NCBI RefSeq assembly: GCF_028009165.1
Contig: NC_079242.1
Location: forward strand, 1,612,001 to 1,676,000
Direction: 5' to 3'
Source: Akanthomyces muscarius
Taxonomy: Eukaryota; Ascomycota; Sordariomycetes; Hypocreales; Cordycipitaceae
Length of the DNA stretch: 64,000 nucleotides
Position numbers and translations under genes: made by a program. Under the pieces are notes generated by a model, which was given only the letters and a program-made list of their open reading frames with translations, did not search any database and had not been told where the DNA came from. Below are positions 10,351 through 21,492 of the stretch, piece by piece. Positions within the stretch are counted from its first letter, which is position 1, and each line of letters starts with the position of its first letter.

Positions 10351-13122
10351 TCACGTAGAGGGCCCAGGCTTGTTTGGCTTCCAGAACTGCATCATTCGCC
10401 CCAACTTCTTCGTCTTGCTGCTACGCGCAGCTCTGCTCTCCGCCTCTTCAAATGTCAGCTCTGTGGAGAGCTTGCTGCGCTCTCCATGGGAGCTGCTGAT
10501 GAGTCGGCTGAGGCTGATAAGGCTGGATCGCCGACGACCAAATGCCGCCGAGGAGACAGAAACCGGTCGCTGGTCACGTAGTACGCTCGGCTGAGGACGC
10601 GCTTGTGGATGGAACCCGCTCTCTCTTGTCATAGTCGATGTGCTGGAAGTGAGAGAGGGAATATCGTAGTCCATCGAGATGCGTACTTCCGGTCCAGGTT
10701 CGCCCATGAGCAGAGACCGGAATGAATTGTCTTCGGCCACTGAAGAGGGAGCTGTGGAGACACGCTGAGCATCAGACATGGGTGACCTTGGCGAAGGATG
10801 CGAAGACACTGTGCTCATCGAGTAGGGGCTTAGTGGCATCGAGGCGCCTTGTGGAAGTGTCAGGGGAACAGCATCAACAGGCAAGAGCTCGTTGGTTGGC
10901 ATATGCAGAATCCTTTTCGGTGACGGCGCACCCGAGTCCCATGAATCTCGGCGGCTTGGCAGAACGACTGGGCTTGGCAAAACAGGCTTCGAGCTGCTGG
11001 GCTCCTCGACAATGACGCTCTCATGTAGCGAAGTCCTCGAGCATTCAGCACGTACAGAGCGAGCGCCGATGTGATCTTTGTCGCTGAGTCCTGAGCTCTT
11101 TCGGCGTACAGCAAGGCCACGGAGACTCGTAGTTTCCGAGCCACTGTCACTGAAAATGATAGTTTCGGCGTTGGTTTCCGGTTTGCTGCACATTTCTGAG
11201 GCGCCGGTGGTGTTGCCTCCATCACTGCCCTCATCTTCATCTTCCTCCTCTTCCTCCTCGAAGACGTCCGCCATTGTAGAGTTGCTACCAAATCTATTGA
11301 TAATAGCTCGACCAGCATCAAACGGTGGCAGATCAGGAGCCGATTCAGCCCGTCGGTGGTAGTGCATACCTGGGCCGACGAATCCCTTCATACCTTGAGC
11401 ACTGTGCAGACGGCGTCTTCCAGCACTACCAGCGGCGCGCTGAGCCGCCTCCCACTCGGGATTGTGTGGGAGTGGCGTGTTGAATGGACCAAGTGCAGCA
11501 TCGAGATCAATCATGGGCGACATGATCTCGTCTGGTCGACGCGGCTGCTGTGTCACCAACGTGGGCAGCTCTGGAGGCTGAACACGCACAGGTGGGGCAG
11601 GAGCGGCATCTTGTGCGGCATCTTCTTCCTCGTCATCTTCGTCTTCATCCATTGGGGTGACAGATGGTGGGGGAGTTGGTGGTCGTACAGCACCGGGCTT
11701 CGATCTGCGCTTGTCCCCCTTGCTCTTGATCGGTAAAATAGAGCCAGCCCAGCCCTTGACAGTTTGTGCTCGAGACTTTTTGCTCTTCTTCTTCTCTTGC
11801 TTCGATTTTGACGGTTCGGCGGTCTCAGAGTCCGATCCTCGGTCCGAGGAGGAGACAGTGTGAGTGCGCGAGGCAGAATCAGAGGAGCTTGAGCTGATAG
11901 GGCGAGATCTTGTTGATGTGCTCGAGGGGCCGAAGAATGACCAGCGCTTTGGTGTTCTCGTTGGGCTAGGCAGCGCGGGGCCGACGGTAGCAGGTTCCCC
12001 GACACCAATCAGTGCGGGGATAGAGTTTCGGCGTCTGGGGGATGTGTTCATCTGCTCGGGCTGAGTGCTAGCAAAAGACTCCAGAATGGCACCAGCCGTC
12101 GATGGTCTCGATTCTCGTGTCTCTTTGGTTGGGCTGCGTGAGAGAGGGACTGGGCTGTAATCATCACTGACGGAAGTAGGGGAAACAACAGAAGAGATGC
12201 TTTCAGACATGCAGTGTCCTGGTCGCGCGGTCACGGTACTAGATGTATCACTAGACACCAGGGACAATGGCCGAGGGATGAACTCGAGAGTGTCTGAGAA
12301 ACCAACACGGGCTCTGGCGGTTGTTTTCGCGGGCTTAGGGCTGGGCGGCATGGAGGCTTCTGGTTGCTCAGCTGAGCGTGTAGGCGTGGGAGGCTTCTGA
12401 ACAGGCTCAGGGAGCGCAGCTAAGTATTGAGGGTCGTCTGCGAGAGGCATAGTGGCATTGATTCCCCGGTCAAAATTGGTCGGGCTATTAGGAGCGCTGC
12501 TGCCTTTGAAAGTCCAGTCCATGGCGGGCGGGTGCAAAATGGGCAGGTCATTGGTAGAGATGGCGCCTGACATGCCTCTTCTATGGCCTCGTCGGGGCGG
12601 TGGAGGCTGTAGCGATTGAGGAAACCCGGCGTCTTTTGTTGGGCTTGTGCTCATGACAGCGATAGAACTACCATCGCGTATGCTTCCACCGACAAACTCG
12701 CTGCCCCCTCTACGGTGGCCATGGCGAACCGGTCTGGACGGAGAGGGCGTGGGGTTGGGAGAGTGCGGCGAGGTAGGCGGACTGAGCAGCACGGGCGAGT
12801 TAATGCTAGTGGGCATAGAAGCACCAGGATTGAAGCTAAAGTCGGGAAGCGCAGCAGGCCGGTGAGGACGATTGTCATGGACGGGAAAGCGGAACTCTTC
12901 GTGGCTGAGAGATGCGGGCGACGGCTGCTCTGCGAGTTCGGGAACCAGTTCTTCGGAAGAAGCAGGCTGAGCAGGGAAAACGAAATCGGGAATCGCGACT
13001 GGCGCATCTCGGCGTGACGAGGCAGTCGAGAGCGTGTCTTGTCGAGCATCGTAGGTCAATGGTTGCAACGTCGGAGACGATTCATTGCGGCCCATAGCAG
13101 GGCCGAGGGTGGCAGCCATCAT
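10351..13122 (-). CDS. Large disordered Ser/Pro-rich fungal protein, 923 aa
   Basis: A single uninterrupted frame of 923 codons. The composition is dominated by Ser, Pro, Thr, Arg and acidic residues, without a globular domain I can name. Many S/T-P sites (for example SPPTSPHSPNPTPSPSRP) resemble proline-directed phosphorylation sites. A basic patch (KQEKKKSKKSRAQ) sits near the middle. Two acidic blocks follow (DEDEDDEEED and EEEEEEDEDEGSD). The C-terminus is basic (SRAARSSKTKKLGRMMQFW). No signal peptide or membrane span is evident. Similar proteins are sometimes labelled 'cell wall proline rich' in fungal annotations, a name this sequence does not support by itself. Two adjacent Met codons start the frame; the first is used here. 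It is more likely a cytoplasmic or nuclear scaffold or regulator than a wall protein (inference). Confidence 0.8.
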   Translation of the reverse strand: MMAATLGPAMGRNESSPTLQPLTYDARQDTLSTASSRRDAPVAIPDFVFPAQPASSEELVPELAEQPSPASLSHEEFRFPVHDNRPHRPAALPDFSFNPGASMPTSINSPVLLSPPTSPHSPNPTPSPSRPVRHGHRRGGSEFVGGSIRDGSSIAVMSTSPTKDAGFPQSLQPPPPRRGHRRGMSGAISTNDLPILHPPAMDWTFKGSSAPNSPTNFDRGINATMPLADDPQYLAALPEPVQKPPTPTRSAEQPEASMPPSPKPAKTTARARVGFSDTLEFIPRPLSLVSSDTSSTVTARPGHCMSESISSVVSPTSVSDDYSPVPLSRSPTKETRESRPSTAGAILESFASTQPEQMNTSPRRRNSIPALIGVGEPATVGPALPSPTRTPKRWSFFGPSSTSTRSRPISSSSSDSASRTHTVSSSDRGSDSETAEPSKSKQEKKKSKKSRAQTVKGWAGSILPIKSKGDKRRSKPGAVRPPTPPPSVTPMDEDEDDEEEDAAQDAAPAPPVRVQPPELPTLVTQQPRRPDEIMSPMIDLDAALGPFNTPLPHNPEWEAAQRAAGSAGRRRLHSAQGMKGFVGPGMHYHRRAESAPDLPPFDAGRAIINRFGSNSTMADVFEEEEEEDEDEGSDGGNTTGASEMCSKPETNAETIIFSDSGSETTSLRGLAVRRKSSGLSDKDHIGARSVRAECSRTSLHESVIVEEPSSSKPVLPSPVVLPSRRDSWDSGAPSPKRILHMPTNELLPVDAVPLTLPQGASMPLSPYSMSTVSSHPSPRSPMSDAQRVSTAPSSVAEDNSFRSLLMGEPGPEVRISMDYDIPSLTSSTSTMTRESGFHPQARPQPSVLRDQRPVSVSSAAFGRRRSSLISLSRLISSSHGERSKLSTELTFEEAESRAARSSKTKKLGRMMQFWKPNKPGPST

Positions 13123-16100
13123 TCCTCCAGCCGCGCAGCGGCAATATGCTCAAAGATGGAAACTATAAATATGTCAAGGTCATAGGACGACGCGAAAGGC
13201 GATGCGAAAGGCGAGATGCGCAATGGCGGAACAAAGTCGTGATTCGAAGTCGTGGGAGGTGTGCAAAGGACGTCGTAAGGGCGAATAAAGTCTGCTTCAT
13301 AAATAGTGTATCTACGGGACCAAAGGTTGCGTCAGCGCAGGCAATGCCAGATTCATGGGCAGCCGGCGACGAGAGGAAGTCGTCGACGGCACCGAGAGTA
13401 GTGACACGCACCTTGAGAAAGCAAACGGGGCAAAATGCTGGGGGCAGAAGAACCAAGGCAGATGAAACGAATGAGGCAAAAAAGAAAGGAGCGGACGGCC
13501 AAGACCAGCGACAACTCGAATTCGAGGAGCAGCTGGAATCGCACCAAGGGGCGGATTCAAAAGGCGCGCACAGGCGTCGAAAGTTGAGAAGAGGTGAAGA
13601 TGCGGAATGAAGGAAGGACGAGGAAACGGGGCCAAGTGAGAAGAAGAACGAGAGCCAGGCTTGGGGCGGAGACAGAAAGCGAGACAGACGGGCAGCCAGC
13701 GAGAGACAGAGACAGATGGCCCAGCAAGCCGGCGGCCAGCAAAAAAGGCCAGCCAGCCGCTAGGCCAGGTTTGTTTGTTGGCTGGTGGAGACGGCCGTGG
13801 GGAGGGTCCCCTTCGATTTGCCCACCAAATTGCCCAGGTTGGCAACTGGCTACAGAAGGGGCCCCTCTGTATTTTACGCGCTGGTCCAACTGGGATGGCA
13901 ATGTGTACATGGCAGTACGGGCTTCGTGGCCAAAGAGGGTATCCGTACGGATACGGAGCACATCAAAATCAATTACCTGCAGCGCCGTATTTTTGTGGAC
14001 TCTGTTGTGGGTGATACTTGGCAGCAGGGCAGAAGGCAAGGGAAGGCAAGCTGCCAAGTCGCAGGTACAGGTGCGCCTGGAGCACAGCGTGCACAGCCAG
14101 GAACAGAGCCTGTAGTGTACCTCTGTCCCTGCCTGCACTCCGTAGCTTGCCTGGCATCTCCGCGCTGACGCACTGCAGCGGGGGGCGGGCAATGCAGCGC
14201 TGTAGCACGCTATCTGTTACGGCGCAGCGCCTAAAACTGCGTTCGGACGGTGCCATGTAACCATGTTTTGGCTGTTTGTTGCTGAGCTACCATACATCAA
14301 CAAGGCTCAGCTGTCGAATATCCTAATCCGCCATTCATCGGCTAGCACGGACAGAGTAGATTTGATGTCAATTGTGGCCTGCATCCTGATTTTTGCTGCA
14401 ACAGCATCTATATTTTACAAGCGCACGTCAGACAACGGCGCCCAGCACGGCCCGTGGCACACGCAGCGCCGACGGAATGGGATGGGCGTTGTGCCAAACT
14501 CGGCCACAAGAATGAAATGGTGGACGCTGACAGGACAGACCCAGCCCGCTTCCCGGAGATTGACGCAGCCCCATCATAGGTTAGAGAACACGAAATATGC
14601 CGACCAGAAGCAGCCTCCTGGGGATTGCTGCATTGTGGCTTGATGATGGGGTTTTCTTGTTTGCCTTTTCTGCTGGCCGCGCCCCTTTTTTTCTCGCAAC
14701 CACAAGAAACGGCCGGCGGCCACACACCACCGGCTGCCGTGCAAGCCGCAGCAGGCAGCTGATGGCAACGACCTGCAGCCAGCTCCCGCAGACCTGGGAC
14801 CGGAGACGAGGCATCTTGGCTCCGCGAGGGAAAACGCTGCTGCGATGTGCTGTGTACCGTCGTGCGGCAGCAAGCGTGAGCATCTCCCCGCCTCCTGTGC
14901 TGGCCCTCGACCGGTCTGGCGGCCGGCAGACACTGGCAACTGGTCGGCCACCATGGCTGACGCTGCATCCATCTCGCGATTTGCTTTCTTTTTTCTCCTG
15001 CAGCTCGCCATCCATGCATCGATTCAGTTAGCTGGCAACTCATCAAATAGAAGTCCTGCATCATCCCGGCCACCCACTCGTTCGCTTTTCGTCCTTGGCT
15101 TCCCACTTTGGATCCTGCGAATGGGTCAGCTGGTGCGCCAATGTGCCAACTTTGCAACCAAAATGCGGCGCCATCTCAGCGCTCTTGGTGCTGTGGGTCC
15201 GCTAGGCCCCGCACGGTACGAGCCTTCAGGGCAGGCTGCCAGTAGTCAGGCACACGGCCTGATGATCCATCCAAACCATAAACTTGTGTGTGGCAACGAG
15301 TCGAACTAGGAGCAAATATTAGGTGTATTTCACTCATCCATTTATGTTATTCGCAACACCACTCGACACTAGTCGTGCTGTCGACTTCGGTCTCCTGTTC
15401 TGGCGTTGGCTTGCTGCCAGCACTGAGCATACCCACACTCCCGTGACGCCCTCATTTTGCCTCCCCTTGCTTTTGCTGCCAAAGTGCATGCAGCGTCTCG
15501 CCCTGCATCTACCCTCTCCTGTGTCCTGCATGCCAGTTGGCAGCTTCAAAAAAGGATACGCGAACGAGCTAATTATACCACTGTTATAGAACATGCCCCG
15601 CTTCTGGAAGCATAAGATGAACGAAAAGCGAATCTCTAGTCAAGCTTTCTTAGAGAAAAAAAGAGCACGGCTACCAATCGAACCACTCGCAGTTAGTCCC
15701 AGGCACCCTCGGCACCATATCCATTTTATAGAGTTCCCTGTTGCTTTTGCCCACAACAACACAGGAGCACAGAGCCTCTTGCGCAACCAAGTTCAGCTTG
15801 TCTAATAGCCGTGGCAATTCTTCAGTTCGCGATGCGTCACCAAGAAAGGCGCCTGCACTGCAACTGGTATGAAACATCTCGTTTCTTATACCGAGAATGA
15901 CTGAAGTCCGCTGTGTCTGCATCCGGGCGTCAATATGCACGCAGGTACACACGTGTACTCGCGTCGTATCCAGTTGACTTCCTCGCCACAGACAGTATGC
16001 GACAATGAACCAACACTGGCCTCGATTTGTATTTTCAACCTCCCTTGAGCCTACGTATCAATAAATTAATAAAGTAAACAATGACACAGGCAGCGGCCGC

Positions 16101-19072
16101 GGTCCGGATGGCACGGTGCGGCGCAGTGCAACCGTGAACATGGGTTAGCTTGTCAACCAGTCGAGTAGCCGCCCACATGCAGGAGGACATCAGCTTGGTC
16201 AATGCAGCACCCCCTTGTGAGTATAGATATTCATAGCCGCTTCGTATCCTCGTGCACGGCCACTCTGCACTGCCTTGCCGCCGGTCTCTAAAACATTGGC
16301 ATCGCCGGCCATGTTCCCCGTCTTTTTTCTATTGCTATTATGCGACCTTGGCAATTTGGATGCGGCCCTTGCCAGTATCTCAAAATAAGACTAGAGCGAC
16401 TGGGAAGGGCTGGTTTCACAGCTTCCAGGTTTAGAGCTGCTCTACTGAGTATGCCATGACACGTCTCACCTCGCACCAGGAATATCAGATACCGTGAACT
16501 GGTAGTACTGTACTTGCGTACATACCTGCAGCCCCAACTCTAGAAGGCCGACGGGCCTGTAAGGTAGCTTCCGGGGGGTGGTACTGATACAGTGATACTA
16601 CATATGTGCACCAACTGCGCCGTGGAGGAAACATGGTTGAGTCAAGATGTGATGTGCGTGCATGGGTGTGTCCGATGCCAGTCGGCAAGAGACACAGATC
16701 TTGCTTGAGTCAAAACTGTAATATCTGTAGTGCGGGTGAGGCAGGGTACCTGCAACAAGTACCGTTCAGTACCCTCCATATTCAGGTCCCACGGGCAAAC
16801 GACTCGCATGTCTTCTGAGCCCAGCCTGCAACAAGTCACCGCTTCCACGAGTCGATCAGAGACATGGTTGATAGCAGTGTGTCATGCGAACGACCATCAA
16901 TGGCCCGTGGAACAGCAGCTGCACCTCTCCCCCCCATAATCTGCTCCCGCCATCCCGGTGCTAGCGCCGCCAATCTTCCTCCCTTGTGCGACTCCCTTGG
17001 CATTGCGATTTGCAGTGGGCGTGCCGGCCAACTCTCATTTCAGCAGGGTTGAAAGTACTGTGTATTTGCCTGGCCCAGATGCCCAGGTACCAATTGCTTC
17101 GGATTATTATTCCTTTCCGAAATGCTATTTCAGTCGCCAAAAAAAAGACTAGACGAGCCCGCCACTCACTTCCGCCTGTGTCATGCTGGTAGAACCCGCG
17201 CGCCCGGGCGCCGCCCCCGGGACTAACGAACTGCCCTGACCAAAGTCATTCGTCATCTCGTGGAACCTGGGGCTTTGGATGACCGTGACCGTTTTTGGGA
17301 TGGGGGGTTATTTGATTGCAGTGGATACTGGTGGAATTGACTCTGCACAATCGCAATGCGCCAGTCTGCAAGGAAGCGATGCCCCCCGTTCGTGTCGGCC
17401 AAACCCCTGACCGGCGCTAGTTACTGAGAGATGTTTGGTGGGTTGGGGCCCTTTCTTATTTGTATTGTGCACTGTGTTTTTCTTCCATCACAATCGCTCT
17501 GCTGTGTGTTGTTCTCGGTGAGAAATCCTCCAGCGCGTACGGATGCAGGTCCAGTTGCTCCGGCGCCGTCCGCTGTGGTGGCTTCAAATCCATCCTTGGC
17601 AATGTGGCTGTGAATCTCGAGATTTGGTACTCAGTCCAGCAATCGGCCGGTGATGTTCTGTTTCCGGACATAGAATTTAATCTTGTTGAGCACTGCCGCA
17701 GCTACGGCAGAGCGCTGCCCATATTTCTTTGGGCACAGACTGCCAGTAATAACAGAACTTTGCTGCATGGATCGTGGTCTCCTGTGATCCCTGCAAATGA
17801 CGTGGGCTCAGCTGGTATTGCTAGCGACGATGCTATCCCAGTAGCGGCCCCCGTTTGAGGGGACGTCGAATCGAAATCTCAAACTGGGTTTCGCCCAGGA
17901 TGGGCAAATTAATCCCACGCCGCTACGGAAATCTGAATACAGACATCGTCGCCCTCGGACCAGCGCAACCTCCTGTCGCCGTGTGCAACCAAGCGGACCC
18001 GGATCGTCGTCCACTCAATCCCTCTTGTCTTATTTGATCTGGATGGCGCATCTCACTAAATGCATTGCAGACGTCGTGTTGACCGGCCATTTGCATCTCC
18101 CTTTGCTCATACCGCAAGTCGGATCAGTTCTATCACGGCATCATGACCGCCTGGTGAGATGTAAGCGACCTCAGTTACCCCATCCAAAGTTCATCTCGTC
18201 AACTCTATCACTTGTGCGCCCCATTTGTCATTTCAACCCAAGCTCGTGTGACGAGGCTTCGCCGCTCACTGGATGTGTGAGATTCACGTCGCTTAAATCG
18301 TGCAGACGCCTCCTCGCGAGATCTGGGGGCTAGCCGTCCAATCTCAAACCCAACACAAGGTCTCACTTGCGGGTAGGGAATAAGGACAGCAACAGTGCGA
18401 AACTGTGACAACATCTTCAATCGGGATTTCTGTGTTTGTGACTAATATTCAACTAACTCTTCGGACTTACTTGTCACTCTGCTATTTTGCTGGGTTAAAT
18501 TATGTCCTGATGATGCCCGGACATTAACAAGTTGAACTGGTGATTAGTACGGGACAGTGAACTGTGTGTAAGGTTAACTTGCGGTTGCCTGGGTTGAATG
18601 ATGGGTAGTCTGCCTGTCGCTCCTTTTGGTTTTTCTTTATTTCCAGTCAATCCTGGCCGTTTGACACCGCTGCAACTGCGACATCCTGACGGCTATGCCT
18701 CGACTCGTCAAAAACCTATGCATTGATGTCGGGAAGAGCAACGAGTTCTCCCTCCAAAGCAAAGGGTATTAAAAAACAAAACAAACACAGGATGCACAAC
18801 CTTCGTATTCCACCTAGGAAGGACTATACTTGAGTCCTCACGATGAATTTAGGTTGAAATATACATATTTCAACTTAAGCTATAGGGTACGGTGCTTCAC
18901 ATCGAAGTGTACTGCGCAAGTGGCTCTCCACACCGCCTTTCCTCGTTGCGCGAGTGGTCCCTGCAAGATGGCTTATCAGGCGGCAGAAAAAAAATAAGAT
19001 GGCTTGGACCATGTTTGCGCAGGTAGTGATCCGCCACAGATTCGATCCAAGCAGCCCAATAACCACATAAAC
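13123..19072. other. Six-kilobase stretch without a supportable gene
   Basis: The first ~700 nt, read on the minus strand, are pyrimidine-rich and probably hold the promoter and leader of the 923-aa gene. Around 14.4-15.2 kb, stop codons are scarce in several frames on both strands. The translations are rich in Cys, Trp and His, show no domain, and the longest frame begins at a non-ATG codon. From ~16 to 18.9 kb the sequence is more AT-rich with only short frames. No tRNA, 5S rRNA or transposase remnant was recognised. The last part contains the CGR1 promoter and a 22-nt palindrome at 18853-18874. Confidence 0.5.
18853..18874. repeat. 22-nt near-perfect palindrome upstream of CGR1
   Basis: Two 10-nt arms, GTTGAAATAT and ATATTTCAAC, flank a 2-nt centre (AC). 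The element lies about 200 nt upstream of the CGR1 start codon, in AT-rich sequence. It could be a dimeric transcription-factor site, or chance in AT-rich DNA. Confidence 0.6.
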
Positions 19073-19529
19073 ATGACGGAACCTACCTCACTGTCCGAAG
19101 TGACCCAGGCTGAGAAGCCCCTGGGCATGCGAAAGAATGGTATGTCTCTGGCGAGTGCGTCTGAGTGCTCCAATACTGACCCGGTGGACAGGCAAGCAGT
19201 GGCATGCACCCAAAAAGGCTTTTCGCCCGACCGCAGGCCTCACAACCTACGAGAAGCGCACTAAGGAGCGTGCGCTCATGACTCAGATGAAGGCCAAAGA
19301 GAACGAGATGAAGACAGAGAAGAAGGAAGCGCGTCAGGTACGGTGAAGCATCGGTAATTGATGACCGCCCATGACTAACGCCCCGCAGCGCAAGGTTGAT
19401 GCGATCCGCGAGAAGCGAGCCAAGAAGGCCGAAAAGGAGCGATACGAGAAGTTGGCCGAAAAGATGCACAAGAAGCGTGTCGAGCGCCTCAAGCGCAAGG
19501 AGAAGCGCAACAAGCTCATCAGTTCTTGA
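19073..19529 (+). CDS. CGR1: rRNA-processing protein CGR1, 117 aa
   Basis: Cgr1 is a small, very basic nucleolar protein needed for 60S subunit assembly and pre-rRNA processing. Exons 19073-19139, 19192-19337 and 19389-19529 are separated by 52- and 51-nt introns; the second has a clear CTAAC branch point. The spliced protein carries the family signature [19 protein letters not shown], which spans the first splice junction and so confirms it. The C-terminal two thirds is an almost continuous Lys/Arg/Glu helix (coiled-coil-like). The frame is open upstream to 19004, but I chose 19073 because it gives the usual family length. Confidence 0.95.
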
Positions 19530-20344
19530 GCGAGACCGCTGGAGAGCACTTGACCAGACACGCATCGCTGATGCAGCGACAAATCCATTTTCAGAAGCAC
19601 GCCCGTCCCCACAATGAACCTGGATTCTCGATAAATTATTGCTTGCGGAGAGGTATACCTGTGATTTCGAGATCGTCACAGTCGCAAGATATACTTCATT
19701 TGAGCGGTGCTACGGAGCGAATATGGGGACTTGATTTCTGCAAAACCACGAAAATGCGCGGCTCAAGGCGTGATTTAACATTACGATACATTCCGGACGA
19801 CTATGGGAGTTTTTCTTGTCTTCTCGTTTTATTCTGACATGACACGTACATACATACAATACATGGGCAAACACAAAAGGCGGGCGTTAGGCATGTTCTG
19901 CATCAAATTTTGGGGCGCTTCGGAATGAACAATAAGAAACGCGACGATTAAAAATAGAAATTCCAATCTTGAGGACTTCCCCATTGACGACGACCGTTTC
20001 ATGCTAGTTTTTAAATTGCCCGAGCCTGCTTTGTATGTGATTATCGCTGGGCTGAGACAGCTATAGCTGCTTTGGCATGTGAAGACATGAGACGATGGTG
20101 CATGGCCGCCGGCAGGCGGGGGCGGAGGTCACTTGGATTCCTGGGCAGCTGAGCTACTGGCGCGCAAGCTCCGCCTTGCCGAACCAAGACCTTTTTCCTT
20201 ACCAAGAACAAACCTTGCCAACAAGGAGCGCAACTAACTATCGAAAAACAACACGAGACAATAATCTGCACTGGGTAACCCCTGTATCTGGGGCTTCGGG
20301 CCACGCATATGCTGTGAGAATTGGACTCCAGGATAAGACAAGAC
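19530..20344. other. Intergenic region between CGR1 and the coiled-coil membrane protein gene
   Basis: This 815-nt stretch holds the CGR1 3' UTR and the promoter of the downstream gene on the same strand. No further gene or repeat was recognised. Confidence 0.55.
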
Positions 20345-21492
20345 ATGTCCGGCACAAACGGTATCGCCTCGCCGCAGACAACAACGTCGCCGACCCGACG
20401 CCACCAGATCAAACGATCGCTGTCCGAGTTTACATCCCCTGGCAAGTCAAGCCGCGCCAGGAAAGACCGCCTAGGCAACGGCAATCACGATGAGGGCAGC
20501 GGCGGTGCAGGCAGTAGCAGCATCCGGCATCCCCGTCAGGCGTCTCTGGCCCCAGGCGGAGTTGCTCGCATGTCCCTCGACATGCCGCGCAGCAACAACT
20601 TCTCACCTGCCATGAGCCCTGACCAGAGTAGACGAGGCAGCGCGCTCAACCCACAAATGGCGCCACCCCTTGCCAAGGAGACCAAAGCTAAAGAGGGGGA
20701 GCAAAAGGCGAGCTCGACGAGGAGCAGCAATGCCCAGCTGCGGCAGAACCAGGCGACGATCGCTGGCAATACTGAGTACGTATATGGACTGGGAAGAACG
20801 GCCAGGTACGGCGACGGACAACAGCTAACGCATGGTACAGAACGCTGACACAATCACTCGTCGAGCTTAATGACTTTTCGGCCAATGCCTCTCGGCAACT
20901 CGACGATGCCTACTACGCTGTCCTCGAAAAGATGAGCGCCCTACACTCTACCATTACGTCGCTCAAGGGGCTTGCCGAGACATCGCATAGTATACATGAT
21001 ACGTTTGAAAAGGACTCCCGCGGGCTGGAGAACCAGATTGCGACGCAGCTGGGTGCCATGGGCCACTTTCAGAACCACCAGACCAAAGTGACATCGCTGC
21101 AGAAGCGCATCGACAAGGGGCGCGCCAAGGTCAAGTCGCTGAGCGACCGGGTCGAGACGGTGCGGCAGCGGATCGAGAAGTGGGAGCGGGCGGACCGCCA
21201 GTGGCAGGAGCGAACGCGGCGCAGGCTCAAGATTATCTGGTCCGTCATGTCGGTCGCGGTGCTGGTCCTGATTGTCCTATTATGGACGGTGAGCAGCTCG
21301 GCGCACGGCCCGCGGGCGGCGGGTGCCGGGCCGACGGACGAGCTGGGGCGCGCCATTTCAATCCTCGAACCCTTCAACGCTTCCGACTCGAGACAACCGC
21401 CAGGACCGGAAGGCACAGAAGCCCAGACGAGGATCCTGTGGAAGACGCCTGCACGGGGAACGGATCGTCTGCGTGCATTTGATGAGCTCTGA
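20345..21492 (+). CDS. Coiled-coil protein with a C-terminal membrane span, 360 aa
   Basis: A conserved-looking protein whose family I cannot name. Exons 20345-20775 and 20841-21492 join across a 65-nt intron with a GCTAACG branch point. Residues 1-140 are disordered, rich in Ser, Arg and Gly, with several S/T-P sites. Residues ~145-268 are predicted largely helical with heptad-like spacing (VTSLQKRIDKGRAKVKSLSD), i.e. a coiled coil. A basic WQERTRRRLK flank precedes one strong hydrophobic span at about 275-296. About 64 residues follow the span, probably luminal, rich in Gly, Pro and Ala. The layout (cytoplasmic coiled coil, membrane span, short luminal tail) resembles tethers, SNARE-like or KASH-like proteins in outline only. 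I see no diagnostic SNARE zero-layer residue or KASH PPPX ending. Confidence 0.82.

Noticed and set aside
14408..15157. A 249-codon minus-strand frame in the gene-free interval
   Set aside because: It starts at TTG, its composition is Cys/Trp/His-rich and domain-free, and other frames on both strands are equally open.
15670..15720. Possible tRNA, because a GGTTCGA-like B box reads on the minus strand
   Set aside because: The arms around the motif do not pair, and no A box or acceptor stem was found.
17460..17858. A 132-codon frame whose start resembles a signal peptide followed by Cys residues (possible small secreted protein)
   Set aside because: It begins with TTG, not ATG. No internal ATG retains the hydrophobic leader, and I found no promoter or domain.
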